Positions 9,212-19,283 of a DNA stretch of 42,666 bases are shown piece after piece (positions within the stretch are counted from its first letter, which is position 1; the number at the start of each line of letters is the position of its first letter). The DNA lies in the NCBI GenBank assembly GCA_021163205.1, contig JAGGXF010000006.1, positions 1 to 42,666 on the forward strand. The letters are read 5' to 3'. Under the pieces are notes generated by a model that saw only the letters and a list, made by a program, of their open reading frames with translations, had not been told where the DNA came from and searched no databases. Both the position numbers and the translations under genes were made by a program. The DNA comes from Candidatus Aenigmatarchaeota archaeon. Its GTDB lineage: Archaea > Aenigmatarchaeota > Aenigmatarchaeia > GW2011-AR5 > JAGGXF01.

Positions 9212-9868
9212 ATGAAAGAGATCTTTAATGGGATATTCAGGTCAGAAAAAAAGCTTTATACTAAAAATCTTGTTCCTGGTGCACGTGTTTATGGAGAAAA
9301 GCTTGTCAATCTCGCAGGCACAGAATATAGGGAATGGGACCCGAGAAGGTCCAAACTTGCCGCAGCAATTCTTAATGGACTGAAGAATGTGCCAATTAAG
9401 TCAGGCTCTCTGATTCTATATCTTGGTATAAGTGCTGGGACAACAGCAAGTCATATAAGTGATATTATCGGTAAAGATGGTTTGATATATGGTATTGAGA
9501 TTTCTGAAAGGATGATGAGAGAACTCATGCCAGTTGCCGAAAAGAGAAGCAATATCGTTCCGATCTTGTCAGATGCGAGAAAGCCAGAAGAATATTTTTG
9601 GATAGAAAAAGTGGATCTGATTTACGTGGACGTTGCTGACCCCCAAGAAATGGAGATTTTTATAAGAAACGCAGAAAAATTTCTAAAGTCAGGAGGATTC
9701 GGAATGATAGCCATAAAATCCCAGAGCATAGATGTGACAAAATCACCAGAGGTCGTTTATAAACAGGAAACAACTAAACTAAAGAGAGCTGGTTTTACAA
9801 TATTAGAACAGATAGAACTAAGTCCGTATCAAGGAGGCCACGCATTTGTTCTGGTGGAGAAGTGTTAG
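9212..9868 (+). CDS. flpA: Fibrillarin-like rRNA/tRNA 2'-O-methyltransferase
   Basis: YREWDPRRSKLAAAILNGL, LYLGISAGTTASHISDIIGKDGLIYGIEIS, DLIYVDVADPQEMEIF, PYQGGHAFVLVEK. Confidence 0.94.
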   Translation: MKEIFNGIFRSEKKLYTKNLVPGARVYGEKLVNLAGTEYREWDPRRSKLAAAILNGLKNVPIKSGSLILYLGISAGTTASHISDIIGKDGLIYGIEISERMMRELMPVAEKRSNIVPILSDARKPEEYFWIEKVDLIYVDVADPQEMEIFIRNAEKFLKSGGFGMIAIKSQSIDVTKSPEVVYKQETTKLKRAGFTILEQIELSPYQGGHAFVLVEKC

Positions 9869-9927
9869 TTACATTAGTTCATCTCAAATGTATAAGATGA
9901 GTTGTTGTGGTGCTAAAGCGTGTAAGA

Positions 9928-10986
9928 TTAACCGTTTACTACTTTAATTAGTCTTTCCCTAAATTTTGGCCAGTCAGATTTTTTAATTGTCGCTCCTGCG
10001 GCTGCCTTATGTCCACCAGCAAATCCAGTGCCAACAGCTTTTTGCAACACAGCAGCGGCATCTATTTTTTTATCTTGGTTTCGTGCGCTCAATTTTATTT
10101 CCCCGCCCCTCTCTTGCCACACTATGACGAGCTTATCCAAGTACTTTTCACTGAGTATTGTTGAAACAGCGGACCTGAGATTTAGGCCAGAACTCAGCTT
10201 GTAGAAGATTATCTTACCAAAAACCTCTAAGTTCTTTTCAATATCTTTTTTTACCTCAGATAATTTGTTTTCCACTTCTTTATATGCAGATATGAGGTCC
10301 ATTGCATTTTCAGAATACAGCAAATCTTTTGGTTCTTCGATAGACTCAAGTATCTTTATTATTTTTTCTGGCCTTGCTTTTTCTTTTGCCTTGAAAGCAT
10401 TGATCATGTCAGATATATTTCCAAAAAAAGACTTTCGTATCGATTTTTGATCTGTTTTTTTTATATATTCCGGATATTTTTTCTTGGCTTTTTCTATCAG
10501 GTCCATCGAATCTTTTATGTCATAGTCAGAAACTATACCGACTATTGCAAACCAGAGAAAGTCACTCATGTCTATTATGTTTGAGCACAGTTTATATACC
10601 AGATAAGAAGCACTTCTATATATGTTCGGGTTTCTTTCTCTCGGATTAAAGTATGTGACACCAGTCGGTTTTCTGGTTATCTGATGATGGTCTATTATCA
10701 GTATCTTTGCGTATTTTTTAAGTTCCTTGATAACACCCATTTGCTGGTCCATTGCCAGGTCGAGAAAAATAAGTTTGTTCGGAAGGTAAGATTTTATTCT
10801 CTGGGGGAGATTCTTGTCAACAGGCATGGGTTGACACATGACCTTTTCTGGTTCCAGTTTTGCATACTTTTTCATGAACTTTTTCATTAATATGGCTGAG
10901 CAAATACCATCCCCGTCGTTATGAGAAACTATTATAACATTATCTGTTGGCTTCAATGCCTTCAAGAATTCTATCGCTTTTTTCAT
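9928..10986 (-). CDS. DHH/DHHA1-family phosphoesterase (RecJ-like)
   Basis: VSHNDGDGICSAILMKKF, ILIIDHHQI, C-terminal GTGFAGGHKAAAGATIKKSDW. Confidence 0.85.
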   Translation of the reverse strand: MKKAIEFLKALKPTDNVIIVSHNDGDGICSAILMKKFMKKYAKLEPEKVMCQPMPVDKNLPQRIKSYLPNKLIFLDLAMDQQMGVIKELKKYAKILIIDHHQITRKPTGVTYFNPRERNPNIYRSASYLVYKLCSNIIDMSDFLWFAIVGIVSDYDIKDSMDLIEKAKKKYPEYIKKTDQKSIRKSFFGNISDMINAFKAKEKARPEKIIKILESIEEPKDLLYSENAMDLISAYKEVENKLSEVKKDIEKNLEVFGKIIFYKLSSGLNLRSAVSTILSEKYLDKLVIVWQERGGEIKLSARNQDKKIDAAAVLQKAVGTGFAGGHKAAAGATIKKSDWPKFRERLIKVVNG

Positions 10987-11022
10987 AGAATCACTGAAAA
11001 TTTTATTTAATTGAGATTTATT

Positions 11023-11628
11023 TCATTTTGAAGATTTTTTTTCTTCCTCCGGAAGAAACAATACCCTCAGCTTTTCATTCTTCATAAAATTTATATTCGC
11101 GTCCACCATTGCATCCAGCTGATCTACAAAGTGAAGAATTATCGCTTCTGTTGTTTGTGGTGGGTTAGGTCCGCTGGGACCAAAGTGTGAGGCAACTATA
11201 TGTATAACCTCTTCTGGAAAATCCCTCGCATATAATTCGGCCGCTGCCCATATACCATGATCCATCAAGGTGTCTGTTTGTAGAACTACTCCATTATTCC
11301 AACGAAATATAAAAATTTTCATTATATCGTGTAGAAGTGCAGCGCTTATGAGATGGTCCATATTTATCTTAATGTCCGGATAGACCTTCTGAAGGTTTTC
11401 GGCTACGCTTATACATGACAACACAACAGAATAGGTGTGGTCTAGCAAACCGCCGGGGTAAGCGTGATGAAAATCCATTGGACCTGCTGGCGCATCTTCA
11501 AATTTTGAGCTAGGATATTTGAATTTTTTGTTCGTTATTTCTGGATTCTTCAAGAATTCTATAGTTTTTTTTCTAAGTTCTTTGTTCTTGATTTTTTCAG
11601 CAAGTTTTAACAATCTTTTCATATTCAA
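11023..11628 (-). CDS. HD-domain phosphohydrolase (YhaM-like HD domain)
   Basis: DFHHAYPGGLLDHTYSVVLSCISVAE, SAALLHDIMKIFIF, HIVASHFGPSG. Confidence 0.75.
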   Translation of the reverse strand: MNMKRLLKLAEKIKNKELRKKTIEFLKNPEITNKKFKYPSSKFEDAPAGPMDFHHAYPGGLLDHTYSVVLSCISVAENLQKVYPDIKINMDHLISAALLHDIMKIFIFRWNNGVVLQTDTLMDHGIWAAAELYARDFPEEVIHIVASHFGPSGPNPPQTTEAIILHFVDQLDAMVDANINFMKNEKLRVLFLPEEEKKSSK

Positions 11629-11666
11629 ACCTTCTCTATAATCTATTAAACCTTTATCAAATCATA

Positions 11667-14651
11667 TCAAATCTTTTCTATTTTTATTATTATTTTTTTA
11701 TTCTTAAAATACAACGATTCTCCCTTGTTTGCGTCAAAGGTTATTTTTCTCACACCAGCCCTTTGTTTTATTCTATCCTCAAACTTTTTGACGAGGTCTT
11801 TTACGTTTTTACTCACCTGAACATCTATACGGTCTTCCACGGACAAGGAAGCGGATTTTCGCATGGATTGTATCTTTCTCAATATTTCTCTGAGCTCAGC
11901 CTCTTCTTCCAAGTCTTCTGTCATAGCAGTTTCAAGATATATCTTGATTTCTTTATCATTCACAACAAAAACCTTCATTGGCTTGTCTATCTTTTCTAGC
12001 TTGGCTTCTTTCACATTTCCAAGTCTTTTTATGATTTCTCTTAAATCGTTGAGGTCTGTCTCACAGTCTATTGTCACAGAAGCGAGCGGCCAACGAAGCT
12101 TTAATCCTTTTCCCTGTCTTATAGCGTTCATATTTGCTAGAATTTCAAGAACAATTATCATTTTTTCTTCCAAACCAGCGTCTATCATTCTTTCATCAGC
12201 TTCTGGCCATTTCTGGAGATGAACAGATTCCTTTTCATAGATATCTTGGTAAATATACTCTGCTATATGAGGAGTTATAGGACAGAGAAGTCTCAACAGT
12301 TTTTCCATGACGTAATACAAAACAAATTCTACCGTCTTTTTATCTTCTGCGGTATTATTTTCTGAAATTCTTTCTCTTACGAGTTTTATATAAGTTCTCG
12401 AAAAATCGTTTACTGTAAAGTCTATAAGTTTTCTTCCTATGAGATGGAATTCGAATCTTTCAAAATGTCCACTCAGCTCTTTTATGAGCGTGTTTATTCT
12501 TGATAGTATCCAAACATCCTCAACGTTCAACGATTTTTCTAAATCTTTTTCCAAGTCAGAGGGTTTGTCAGCATATGTCTTCATAAACTGATAAATGTTC
12601 CAGAGAATGTTCAGATTTCTCTCAAGTTTTTTCGCTTCGTCTATACTGACCTTTTGTATGTTCCATGGTGGTAAGCCAGAACAAAAATAAAGCCTGAAAA
12701 CATCCGCACCAAGAGCTTCCATAGCTTTATCAGCCCAGATGACATTTCCGAGGGACTTGGACATCTTTTCGCCTTTTTCATCAAGCGTCCAGCCATTGAG
12801 GCAGACAGTATTGTAAGGTCTTTTACCGAATGTAGCAACAGAGCAGAACATAAGCGTGTAGAACCATCCCCTTATCTGGTCCTGCGATTCATCAACCACA
12901 TCTACAGGCCAGAGTTTTTTGAAAAGTTTTTCATTCTTATACGGATAGCCAAGTGACGCCCACGGAGATATGCCAGAATCGAACCAGACGTCCATCACAT
13001 CTTTTTCTCTGAACATACGCCCGCCACAGTCGCACCTAAGTATAACCCTGTCAACTGAGTTTTTATGCAGGTCCATGCTGTTTGGTAGCTTTTTCAGTGA
13101 ATATTTTTTTAATTCTTCTAAAGAGCCTATTGCTCTTTTCTTCCCACACTTTTCGCACGTCCAGATAGGAAGAGGTATTCCCCAATATCGCTGTCTTGTT
13201 ATTGCCCAGTCTGGAGAGTCTACTAGAAGATTCCTAAATCGCTCTTTGGCGAAATTCGGCAACCAGTTTACTTTCTCATTTTCTTTTATCATCTTATCTT
13301 TTAGCATATCTATCTTAAGGAACCACTGCTTGCTCATTCTATATATCAACGGTGATTTGCACCGCCAGCATAGTGGATATGAGTGTGTTATAACACCTGC
13401 GTGTAGCAGCGCACCCGTTTCCTTCAGTTTTTCTATTATTTTTTTATCAGCGTCCTTGACAAACATCCCAGCAAATTCTCCAGCGTCTTCTGTCAGCCTT
13501 CCTTGGGCATCAACAGGAGACGGTTCCGGAAGTCCATAGTGTTTTCCCAGCTTGTTGTCTATATCACCGTGGCCGGGAGCAGTGTGGACACAACCAGAAC
13601 CCGTGTCCATAGTGACCATATGGCCGAACTCTTCTTCTCCTGAAGTCCCATCCTTTACATATGCCTTGGATACAACACGCTTTTTCATAATAGGTATTGA
13701 TAGCACAACTCGGTGTGCATTATCGCCCAGCTCTTTTTGGATAGGAACATCCAGAACAGGTAAATATCTCACTCCTTCTAGCTCTTTTCCCATCATTTCT
13801 TTTACAACTTCATATTTTTCGATACCGCATTCTTCCATAACAGGTTCGAGTCGCTCTTTTGCAAGTATAAGATACTCGTCGTCTTTTCCGTCCTTTCTAG
13901 CAACTTTAACCTTGACATATTCCTTTTCTGGATGCACAACTATAGCTACATTAGCAGGTAATGTCCAGGGCGTTGTTGTCCATACCAGTATAAACTCATT
14001 GTTTGCACCGAGAACAGGAAATTTTACATATATGGAAGGGTCTTGTACGTCTTTGTAGGAGTCAGTAACCTCATAACCGGACAGGACAGTTTCGCAATGC
14101 GGACACCAAAAACCAGGCTTGTGTCCTTCCACCAGAAGGCCTTTCTCAAAAAGCTGCTTTACAGTCCACCAACCAGATTCGATATAATAATTTTTATGTG
14201 TCATATATGGTTCAAGCCAGCCTTTCCATGCACCCAACTGCTTGTAAAGTTTCATCCATCTAAGTTTATTGCTCTCTGCAAATTCCTGACATGCTTCTAT
14301 GAACTTGTCTACGCCTATCTTTTCTTCTATATCCCGCTTAGATTTTATTCCCAATTCTTTTTCTACCTTGTTCTCTATTGGCAAACCACCACAGTCAAAA
14401 CCAGGCTGAAACCAAGATGCGAAGCCCTGCATAAAACGTATCCTGGCCCATATATCCTTGTATACTATTGTTTTTACATGCCCAACATGTGGTATGCCAT
14501 TAACATAAGGTGGGCCATCGAGGAGATAGAATTTCTTTCCACGTTCAGCAAGGTTTTTATTAAAATCAACTATTTTCTCAGCTATCTCTTTTTTTGCCCA
14601 AAATTCCTGAATTTCTTTCTCAATAGCTTTTTGATCATATTTTCCTACCAT
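11667..14651 (-). CDS. ileS: Isoleucyl-tRNA synthetase
   Basis: DGPPYVNGIPHVGHVKTIVYKDIWAR (HIGH), KMSKSLGNV (KMSKS), WFQPGFDCGGLPIENKVEKELG, VWTTTPWTLPANVAI. Confidence 0.95.
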   Translation of the reverse strand: MVGKYDQKAIEKEIQEFWAKKEIAEKIVDFNKNLAERGKKFYLLDGPPYVNGIPHVGHVKTIVYKDIWARIRFMQGFASWFQPGFDCGGLPIENKVEKELGIKSKRDIEEKIGVDKFIEACQEFAESNKLRWMKLYKQLGAWKGWLEPYMTHKNYYIESGWWTVKQLFEKGLLVEGHKPGFWCPHCETVLSGYEVTDSYKDVQDPSIYVKFPVLGANNEFILVWTTTPWTLPANVAIVVHPEKEYVKVKVARKDGKDDEYLILAKERLEPVMEECGIEKYEVVKEMMGKELEGVRYLPVLDVPIQKELGDNAHRVVLSIPIMKKRVVSKAYVKDGTSGEEEFGHMVTMDTGSGCVHTAPGHGDIDNKLGKHYGLPEPSPVDAQGRLTEDAGEFAGMFVKDADKKIIEKLKETGALLHAGVITHSYPLCWRCKSPLIYRMSKQWFLKIDMLKDKMIKENEKVNWLPNFAKERFRNLLVDSPDWAITRQRYWGIPLPIWTCEKCGKKRAIGSLEELKKYSLKKLPNSMDLHKNSVDRVILRCDCGGRMFREKDVMDVWFDSGISPWASLGYPYKNEKLFKKLWPVDVVDESQDQIRGWFYTLMFCSVATFGKRPYNTVCLNGWTLDEKGEKMSKSLGNVIWADKAMEALGADVFRLYFCSGLPPWNIQKVSIDEAKKLERNLNILWNIYQFMKTYADKPSDLEKDLEKSLNVEDVWILSRINTLIKELSGHFERFEFHLIGRKLIDFTVNDFSRTYIKLVRERISENNTAEDKKTVEFVLYYVMEKLLRLLCPITPHIAEYIYQDIYEKESVHLQKWPEADERMIDAGLEEKMIIVLEILANMNAIRQGKGLKLRWPLASVTIDCETDLNDLREIIKRLGNVKEAKLEKIDKPMKVFVVNDKEIKIYLETAMTEDLEEEAELREILRKIQSMRKSASLSVEDRIDVQVSKNVKDLVKKFEDRIKQRAGVRKITFDANKGESLYFKNKKIIIKIEKI

Positions 14652-14721
14652 GTTGAATCCCGGCCCGTTCGCTCCGTCCCAGCGCCTAACTAAAACCTTT
14701 AAAAAACAAAATTTAAATACA

Positions 14722-14748
14722 TAAGTAAGAGGATTCGAGACTTACTTA
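14722..14748. promoter_or_regulatory. 8-bp perfect inverted repeat TAAGTAAG-11 nt-CTTACTTA upstream of ileS
   Basis: Arms at 14722-14729 and 14741-14748; abuts gtatttaaat (minus strand), the likely ileS TATA element. Confidence 0.6.
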
Positions 14749-14853
14749 AATAACAAATGCGTCGGTGTCAATATTTCCATAATTTTAAAAAACTAACCAC
14801 ACAGTATTTTTTATCAATATTTTTGTTAAATATCGAGACGAACGGGTATTTAA

Positions 14854-15357
14854 ATGGCAGAGTGCGAGATTTGCGGAAGGTCAGGAAGAACCTATAAAGT
14901 GAAAATAGAAGGCACAATTCTTTCTGTGTGTAAGTTTTGTGCTTCATTAGGCGAACCTGTGAAGATTCCGACACCACGAGGAAAGCTAGAAAAAAGAACA
15001 CACGAGCCTGTTAAATACGAAGAGGTTGAGCTTGTTCCGGACTATGCGGAAAAAATAAGAGAGGGCATGAAAAAACGAAACTATGAGGCTAAGATACTCG
15101 CAAAGTTGCTTATGGTAAAGAGGTCATATCTGGAGCGCGTGATAGCTGGAAAAACAAAGCCAGACAAAAAAACGGCCAAGAAACTTCAATACGCACTTAG
15201 AATACATATAATAAACGAACCTGAAAAGGTCAAGAAAAGGCAGAAGAAGCAGGAAAAGCCAAAAAAAACCATGCCAGAAAAGGAAAAAAAGTCACGTAAA
15301 GTTGAGCCGCTAACGATTGGGGATATCGTCCAGATAAAGATGAAAAATAAAAAATAG
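14854..15357 (+). CDS. mbf1: Multiprotein bridging factor 1-like transcription factor (zinc ribbon plus HTH)
   Basis: CEICGRSG...CKFCASLGEPVK, then HTH-like REGMKKRNYEAKILAKLLMVKRSYLERVIAGKTKPDKKTAKKL. Confidence 0.85.
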   Translation: MAECEICGRSGRTYKVKIEGTILSVCKFCASLGEPVKIPTPRGKLEKRTHEPVKYEEVELVPDYAEKIREGMKKRNYEAKILAKLLMVKRSYLERVIAGKTKPDKKTAKKLQYALRIHIINEPEKVKKRQKKQEKPKKTMPEKEKKSRKVEPLTIGDIVQIKMKNKK

Positions 15358-15440
15358 ATTTTGACATCTTTCTTATCAGGGGTTTCACCAGCAGTTAAAT
15401 ATATAATTTATAAACTTTTTATATTTCTTGGCTCAATCTA

Positions 15441-16682
15441 ATGTTAGTGATGTTTATGTTACAGCCGGTAAAAGGAACCAGAGATTTTGTTGGGGAAGAA
15501 GCGATCATGTTGCAGTTTTTGATAGATGTTATAAGGCGCACCTTTGAAAGATATGGTTTTACGCCATTAGAAACACCAGCTTTCGAATACCTCGAATTAC
15601 TCACGAAAAAAGGCGGGAAAGATATCGAGAAAGAAATATATTCTTTCAAGGACAAGTCTGGTCGCGAGCTGGGATTGAGATTCGACCTGACTGTGCCTAT
15701 GGCGCGTGTTGTAGCTTCGAAAAAACTTAAGAAACCGTTCAAGAGATATCAAATAGGCAAGGTATGGCGCTATGACCAACCGCAGGCTGCTCGCTGGCGA
15801 GAATTTATGCAAGCTGACATAGATATTGTTGGTTCAGCTTCGCCCTTGGCAGACCTGGAATGCATCAAGCCAGTTGTAGATATATTCAAGGAGCTCGGTC
15901 TAGATTTCTTCATAAAAATAAATAATAGAAAGATTCTTGAGTCTGTTGTGCGCTCATTTGGTATAGAGGACATAACAACAGCCTTTCGTATAATAGACAA
16001 ACAGGACAAAATTGGCTGGGACGAGGTCAGGAAAGAACTGAAAAAGAATTTTCCAGACAAGGACACAGATGCTTTGATTGACACAATAAAGAAAAACGAC
16101 CTGAGTGTGTTGCTTCTTGATGAAGAGGGAGAGCGGGGGTTGTCAGAGCTAAAAGAATTACTGGATCTTGGAAAAATTGTCGGAATAGATGGTTTCCTCA
16201 GAATAGATATGTCACTCGTGCGCGGTCTGGAATATTACACGGGCAATGTTTTTGAAATAATGGCTGGTCTGGATGTTAGTGTTGGTGGTGGCGGACGATA
16301 TGATAATCTAACCGAAGTTATTGGCGGTGAGAAAGAACCGGCCACAGGTATTTCTATCGGTGTTTACAGGCTGCTGAAAGTTCTACAGGACAAAAAATTC
16401 GTGCCACCAAAAAAGAAAAAAGTCTATGTTGCGCCTATTGGAGAAACGCGAGCAGAAGCCTTACAAATTCTCGACAAACTACGAGCCAACAACATCACAT
16501 CAGAAATAGACGTAATGAACCGTTCGCTGTCAAAGCAATTAGAAGCAACAGATGCTGATATCGTCGTAATCGTTGGACCAAAGGACTTGAGTAACAAACA
16601 GGTTACAATAAGGGACATGAAAACAGGTAAAGAAGAGAAAGTAGCTATTGACAAGATAATAGAAGAGGTTATAAAACTATGA
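15441..16682 (+). CDS. hisS: Histidyl-tRNA synthetase
   Basis: QPVKGTRDFVGEEA, GLRFDLTVPMARVVA, KRYQIGKVWRYDQPQAARWREFMQADIDIVG, GLEYYTGNVFEI, GGGRYDNL. Confidence 0.95.
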   Translation: MLVMFMLQPVKGTRDFVGEEAIMLQFLIDVIRRTFERYGFTPLETPAFEYLELLTKKGGKDIEKEIYSFKDKSGRELGLRFDLTVPMARVVASKKLKKPFKRYQIGKVWRYDQPQAARWREFMQADIDIVGSASPLADLECIKPVVDIFKELGLDFFIKINNRKILESVVRSFGIEDITTAFRIIDKQDKIGWDEVRKELKKNFPDKDTDALIDTIKKNDLSVLLLDEEGERGLSELKELLDLGKIVGIDGFLRIDMSLVRGLEYYTGNVFEIMAGLDVSVGGGGRYDNLTEVIGGEKEPATGISIGVYRLLKVLQDKKFVPPKKKKVYVAPIGETRAEALQILDKLRANNITSEIDVMNRSLSKQLEATDADIVVIVGPKDLSNKQVTIRDMKTGKEEKVAIDKIIEEVIKL

Positions 16683-16910
16683 GCATCCCAATCGGAATAC
16701 TTTTTGGAATTGTCGCTATGATTGGTGGTATAGAAATCACGGTGTTCCAATCTTTGTGTGCGAATGCACAGCAATAGTTGCCCCAATTGGTGCGGCGTTT
16801 CCCACAGTAACAATAATTCTGGCTAGGATTTTCTTTAAGGAAATACTAGAAATAAATCAGAAAATTGGTATTACCTCTCTTTTGGCCGGGCTAATTCTCT
16901 TATCGATATA
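16679..16910 (+). pseudogene. Decayed EamA/DMT-superfamily transporter remnant
   Basis: Frame A reads MSIPIGILFGIVAMIGGIEITVFQSLCANAQQ*; the shifted frame then reads IVAPIGAAFPTVTIILARIFFKEILEINQKIGITSLLAGLILLSI*, an EamA C-terminus. Confidence 0.75.
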
Positions 16911-16979
16911 AACCAAAAAATTCGACAATTTTTTTGAAGAAGTGAATAGCAACGCCTAACAAGTTAATAAGAAAGAGTA

Positions 16980-17102
16980 TCAGACTACTAGAACTCTTTT
17001 TCCACTGAATTGCACGTTTCTAACAACCAAGCCACACTGCTTACAGTAAACATCGCCACCCTTTCTGATGAACTCAGTTGAGCCACATTCTTGGCATTTC
17101 AT
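16980..17102 (-). CDS. 40-aa TFIIB/TFB-like zinc-ribbon microprotein
   Basis: MKCQECGSTEFIRKGGDVYCKQCGLVVRNVQFSGKRVLVV*; two CxxC knuckles as in the TFB N-terminal ribbon; absent from the ORF track. Confidence 0.65.
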   Translation of the reverse strand: MKCQECGSTEFIRKGGDVYCKQCGLVVRNVQFSGKRVLVV

Positions 17103-17330
17103 TCAATCACCTATCTAAATTTTGTTTTCCCTTTTTAAGCAATTTTCTGAATACGAACATAGAAGAGTCAATCGATATGTGTTATAATAGATGACAAAAA
17201 ATATTAAACGCAGCAAAGAAAAATATATAACCGAAGCTACTGACGAAAAGTAAAACGGCGATAAACGAACACTTGGAATAAGCTCAAAAGCCTTTAAATA
17301 CCTTCCTATCTATGAATATTTGGTTAAGCG

Positions 17331-17376
17331 TATTCTGTGATTATTTTTTAGTTATTATAAAATATATCACAGAATA
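17331..17376. repeat. 11-bp perfect inverted repeat TATTCTGTGAT...ATCACAGAATA (24-nt spacer) upstream of the PIN-ATPase gene
   Basis: Read directly at 17331-17341 and 17366-17376; a TATA-like tttaaata lies at about 17293. Confidence 0.8.
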
Positions 17377-17412
17377 GATATATAATAACATATTTACAAG
17401 AGATATGAAAAG

Positions 17413-19263
17413 GTGAATAAAATGAAAAATGAAAAAATCAAGAAAACCAAGAAGAAAAAGAAAAAAGAAAATAAACCGATTGTTCCGGACACGAGCGTCA
17501 TTATTAATGGAATTTTGTCTGAGATGATCGAAAAAGGCGAAATAAAAAACACAAAGATAATAATCCCGAAATTCGTTATGGAAGAGCTACAGGCGCAGGC
17601 GTCTCGTGGCAGGGAGATTGGATTCAAGGGCCTAGAAGAAATCAAAAAACTTGGCGAATTCGAAAAAGGAAAAAACATACATTTGGACTACAAAGGGAGA
17701 AGACAAACCTACGAAGAAATACAGCTTGCAAAATACGGAAGAATAGATGCATTGATTATTGATGTTGCCAAGCAAAACAATGCTATTTTGTATACATCAG
17801 ACATCGTACAGAAAATGGCAGCAGAGGCAGAAGGTATAGAAACCAAATATTTTGAACCATATGAAAAGGAAAAAGTTATAGAGTTAGACAAGTTACTGAC
17901 ACCAGATACGATGAGCCTTCACATGAAGGAAGGCGCCCCAATAATGGCGAAGCGCGGCAAACCCGGTGCATTCAAGCTTGTGAAAGTCAGCAGTGAGCCC
18001 CTGACAAAGGAAAAAATAGAGGCAATAATAAAAGAGATAATGGACGCAACACGATATGAGGAGGACTCGTTTATAGAAATAGGAGGCCACGCTGCCACGG
18101 TTGTTCAGCTAAAAGACATGCGAATCTCTATCGCCAGACCACCTTTTTCAGATGGAGTTGAGGTCACAGTAGTCAGACCCATTGTTAAAGCAATGCTTGA
18201 TGACTACAAGCTTGCTGACAAGCTCAAGCAGCGTCTGGCTGAAAAAGCAGATGGTGTTCTAATAGCAGGACCACCCGGTTCTGGTAAGTCAACATTTGCT
18301 GCCGCTCTTGCAGAGTTTTATGAAGAAAAAGGTAAGATAGTCAAGACCATGGAATCCCCCCGAGATTTGCAGGTTAAACCAGAGATAACACAATATACGG
18401 CATTGCATGGCAGCTTCGAGAAGACGGCAGACATCCTCCTTCTTGTGCGACCGGATTACACGGTATTCGACGAGGTGAGAAAGACAAACGACTTCAAAAT
18501 ATTTTCTGATCTACGCTTGGCAGGGATAGGCATGATAGGCGTTGTTCATGCAACAGAGCCAATAGATGCTATCCAACGTTTTATGAGTCGTATAGAGCTC
18601 GGTATGTTACCGCATGTGATTGACACGATAATATACATAAAAGACGGTACCATAAAAAAGGTTTATTCCTTGTCAATGACCGTTCGAACACCCACAGGTA
18701 TGAAGGACGAGGACCTTTCAAGACCTATCGTAGAGGTTAGAGAGTTCGATACAAATAAGCTTGTTTATGAAATATATACGTATGGAGAGGAAAATATCAT
18801 CGTGCCCGTGACAAAAAAGGAGGAACACGCTTTGCACAAGCTTGCTAAGCAGCAGATAATGAATGAAATCAAGAAATATGATAAGAACGCTGAAATAGAG
18901 TTTCTGTCACCAGGAAAGATCCTGGTAAAAGTGGAAAATAAGAAGATACCGCGAATCATCGGTAAGAAGGGCTCAACAGTTCAAGCACTAGAGAAAAAAC
19001 TGGGCATCTCTATAGATATTGCACCAAAGGTTGCAACACTTAGAGAAGCCGTAGAATATTCCTGGGAAGAAAGTGGTGCATATCTTATATTTTCCTTTGA
19101 CAAAAAATTACAAAAAAAACAGGCAAATTTCTATATAGACAAGAATTATCTCTTTTCAGCAACCATAGGCCGCTCTGGTCAGGTCAGAGTAAAGAAAACA
19201 AGCGACTTGGGCAAACAGCTTTTACAGGGGCTTGCAACTAAAAAGATAAATGTCTTCATATAA
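17413..19263 (+). CDS. PIN domain-P-loop ATPase-KH domain protein (PINA/VapC-ATPase type)
   Basis: VPDTSVIINGIL (PIN), LIAGPPGSGKSTFAAALAEF (Walker A), IPRIIGKKGSTVQALEKKLGISIDI (KH); likely start ATG 17422. Confidence 0.92.
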   Translation: MNKMKNEKIKKTKKKKKKENKPIVPDTSVIINGILSEMIEKGEIKNTKIIIPKFVMEELQAQASRGREIGFKGLEEIKKLGEFEKGKNIHLDYKGRRQTYEEIQLAKYGRIDALIIDVAKQNNAILYTSDIVQKMAAEAEGIETKYFEPYEKEKVIELDKLLTPDTMSLHMKEGAPIMAKRGKPGAFKLVKVSSEPLTKEKIEAIIKEIMDATRYEEDSFIEIGGHAATVVQLKDMRISIARPPFSDGVEVTVVRPIVKAMLDDYKLADKLKQRLAEKADGVLIAGPPGSGKSTFAAALAEFYEEKGKIVKTMESPRDLQVKPEITQYTALHGSFEKTADILLLVRPDYTVFDEVRKTNDFKIFSDLRLAGIGMIGVVHATEPIDAIQRFMSRIELGMLPHVIDTIIYIKDGTIKKVYSLSMTVRTPTGMKDEDLSRPIVEVREFDTNKLVYEIYTYGEENIIVPVTKKEEHALHKLAKQQIMNEIKKYDKNAEIEFLSPGKILVKVENKKIPRIIGKKGSTVQALEKKLGISIDIAPKVATLREAVEYSWEESGAYLIFSFDKKLQKKQANFYIDKNYLFSATIGRSGQVRVKKTSDLGKQLLQGLATKKINVFI

Positions 19264-19283
19264 TTATTATTCTTTAATCAAAT

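Noticed and set aside
11763-14693. Several plus-strand ORFs of 78-216 aa antisense to ileS
   Set aside because: They lie wholly or almost wholly within the clearly coding ileS frame, have Phe/Ser/Leu-rich low-information translations and no recognisable motifs; treated as shadow ORFs
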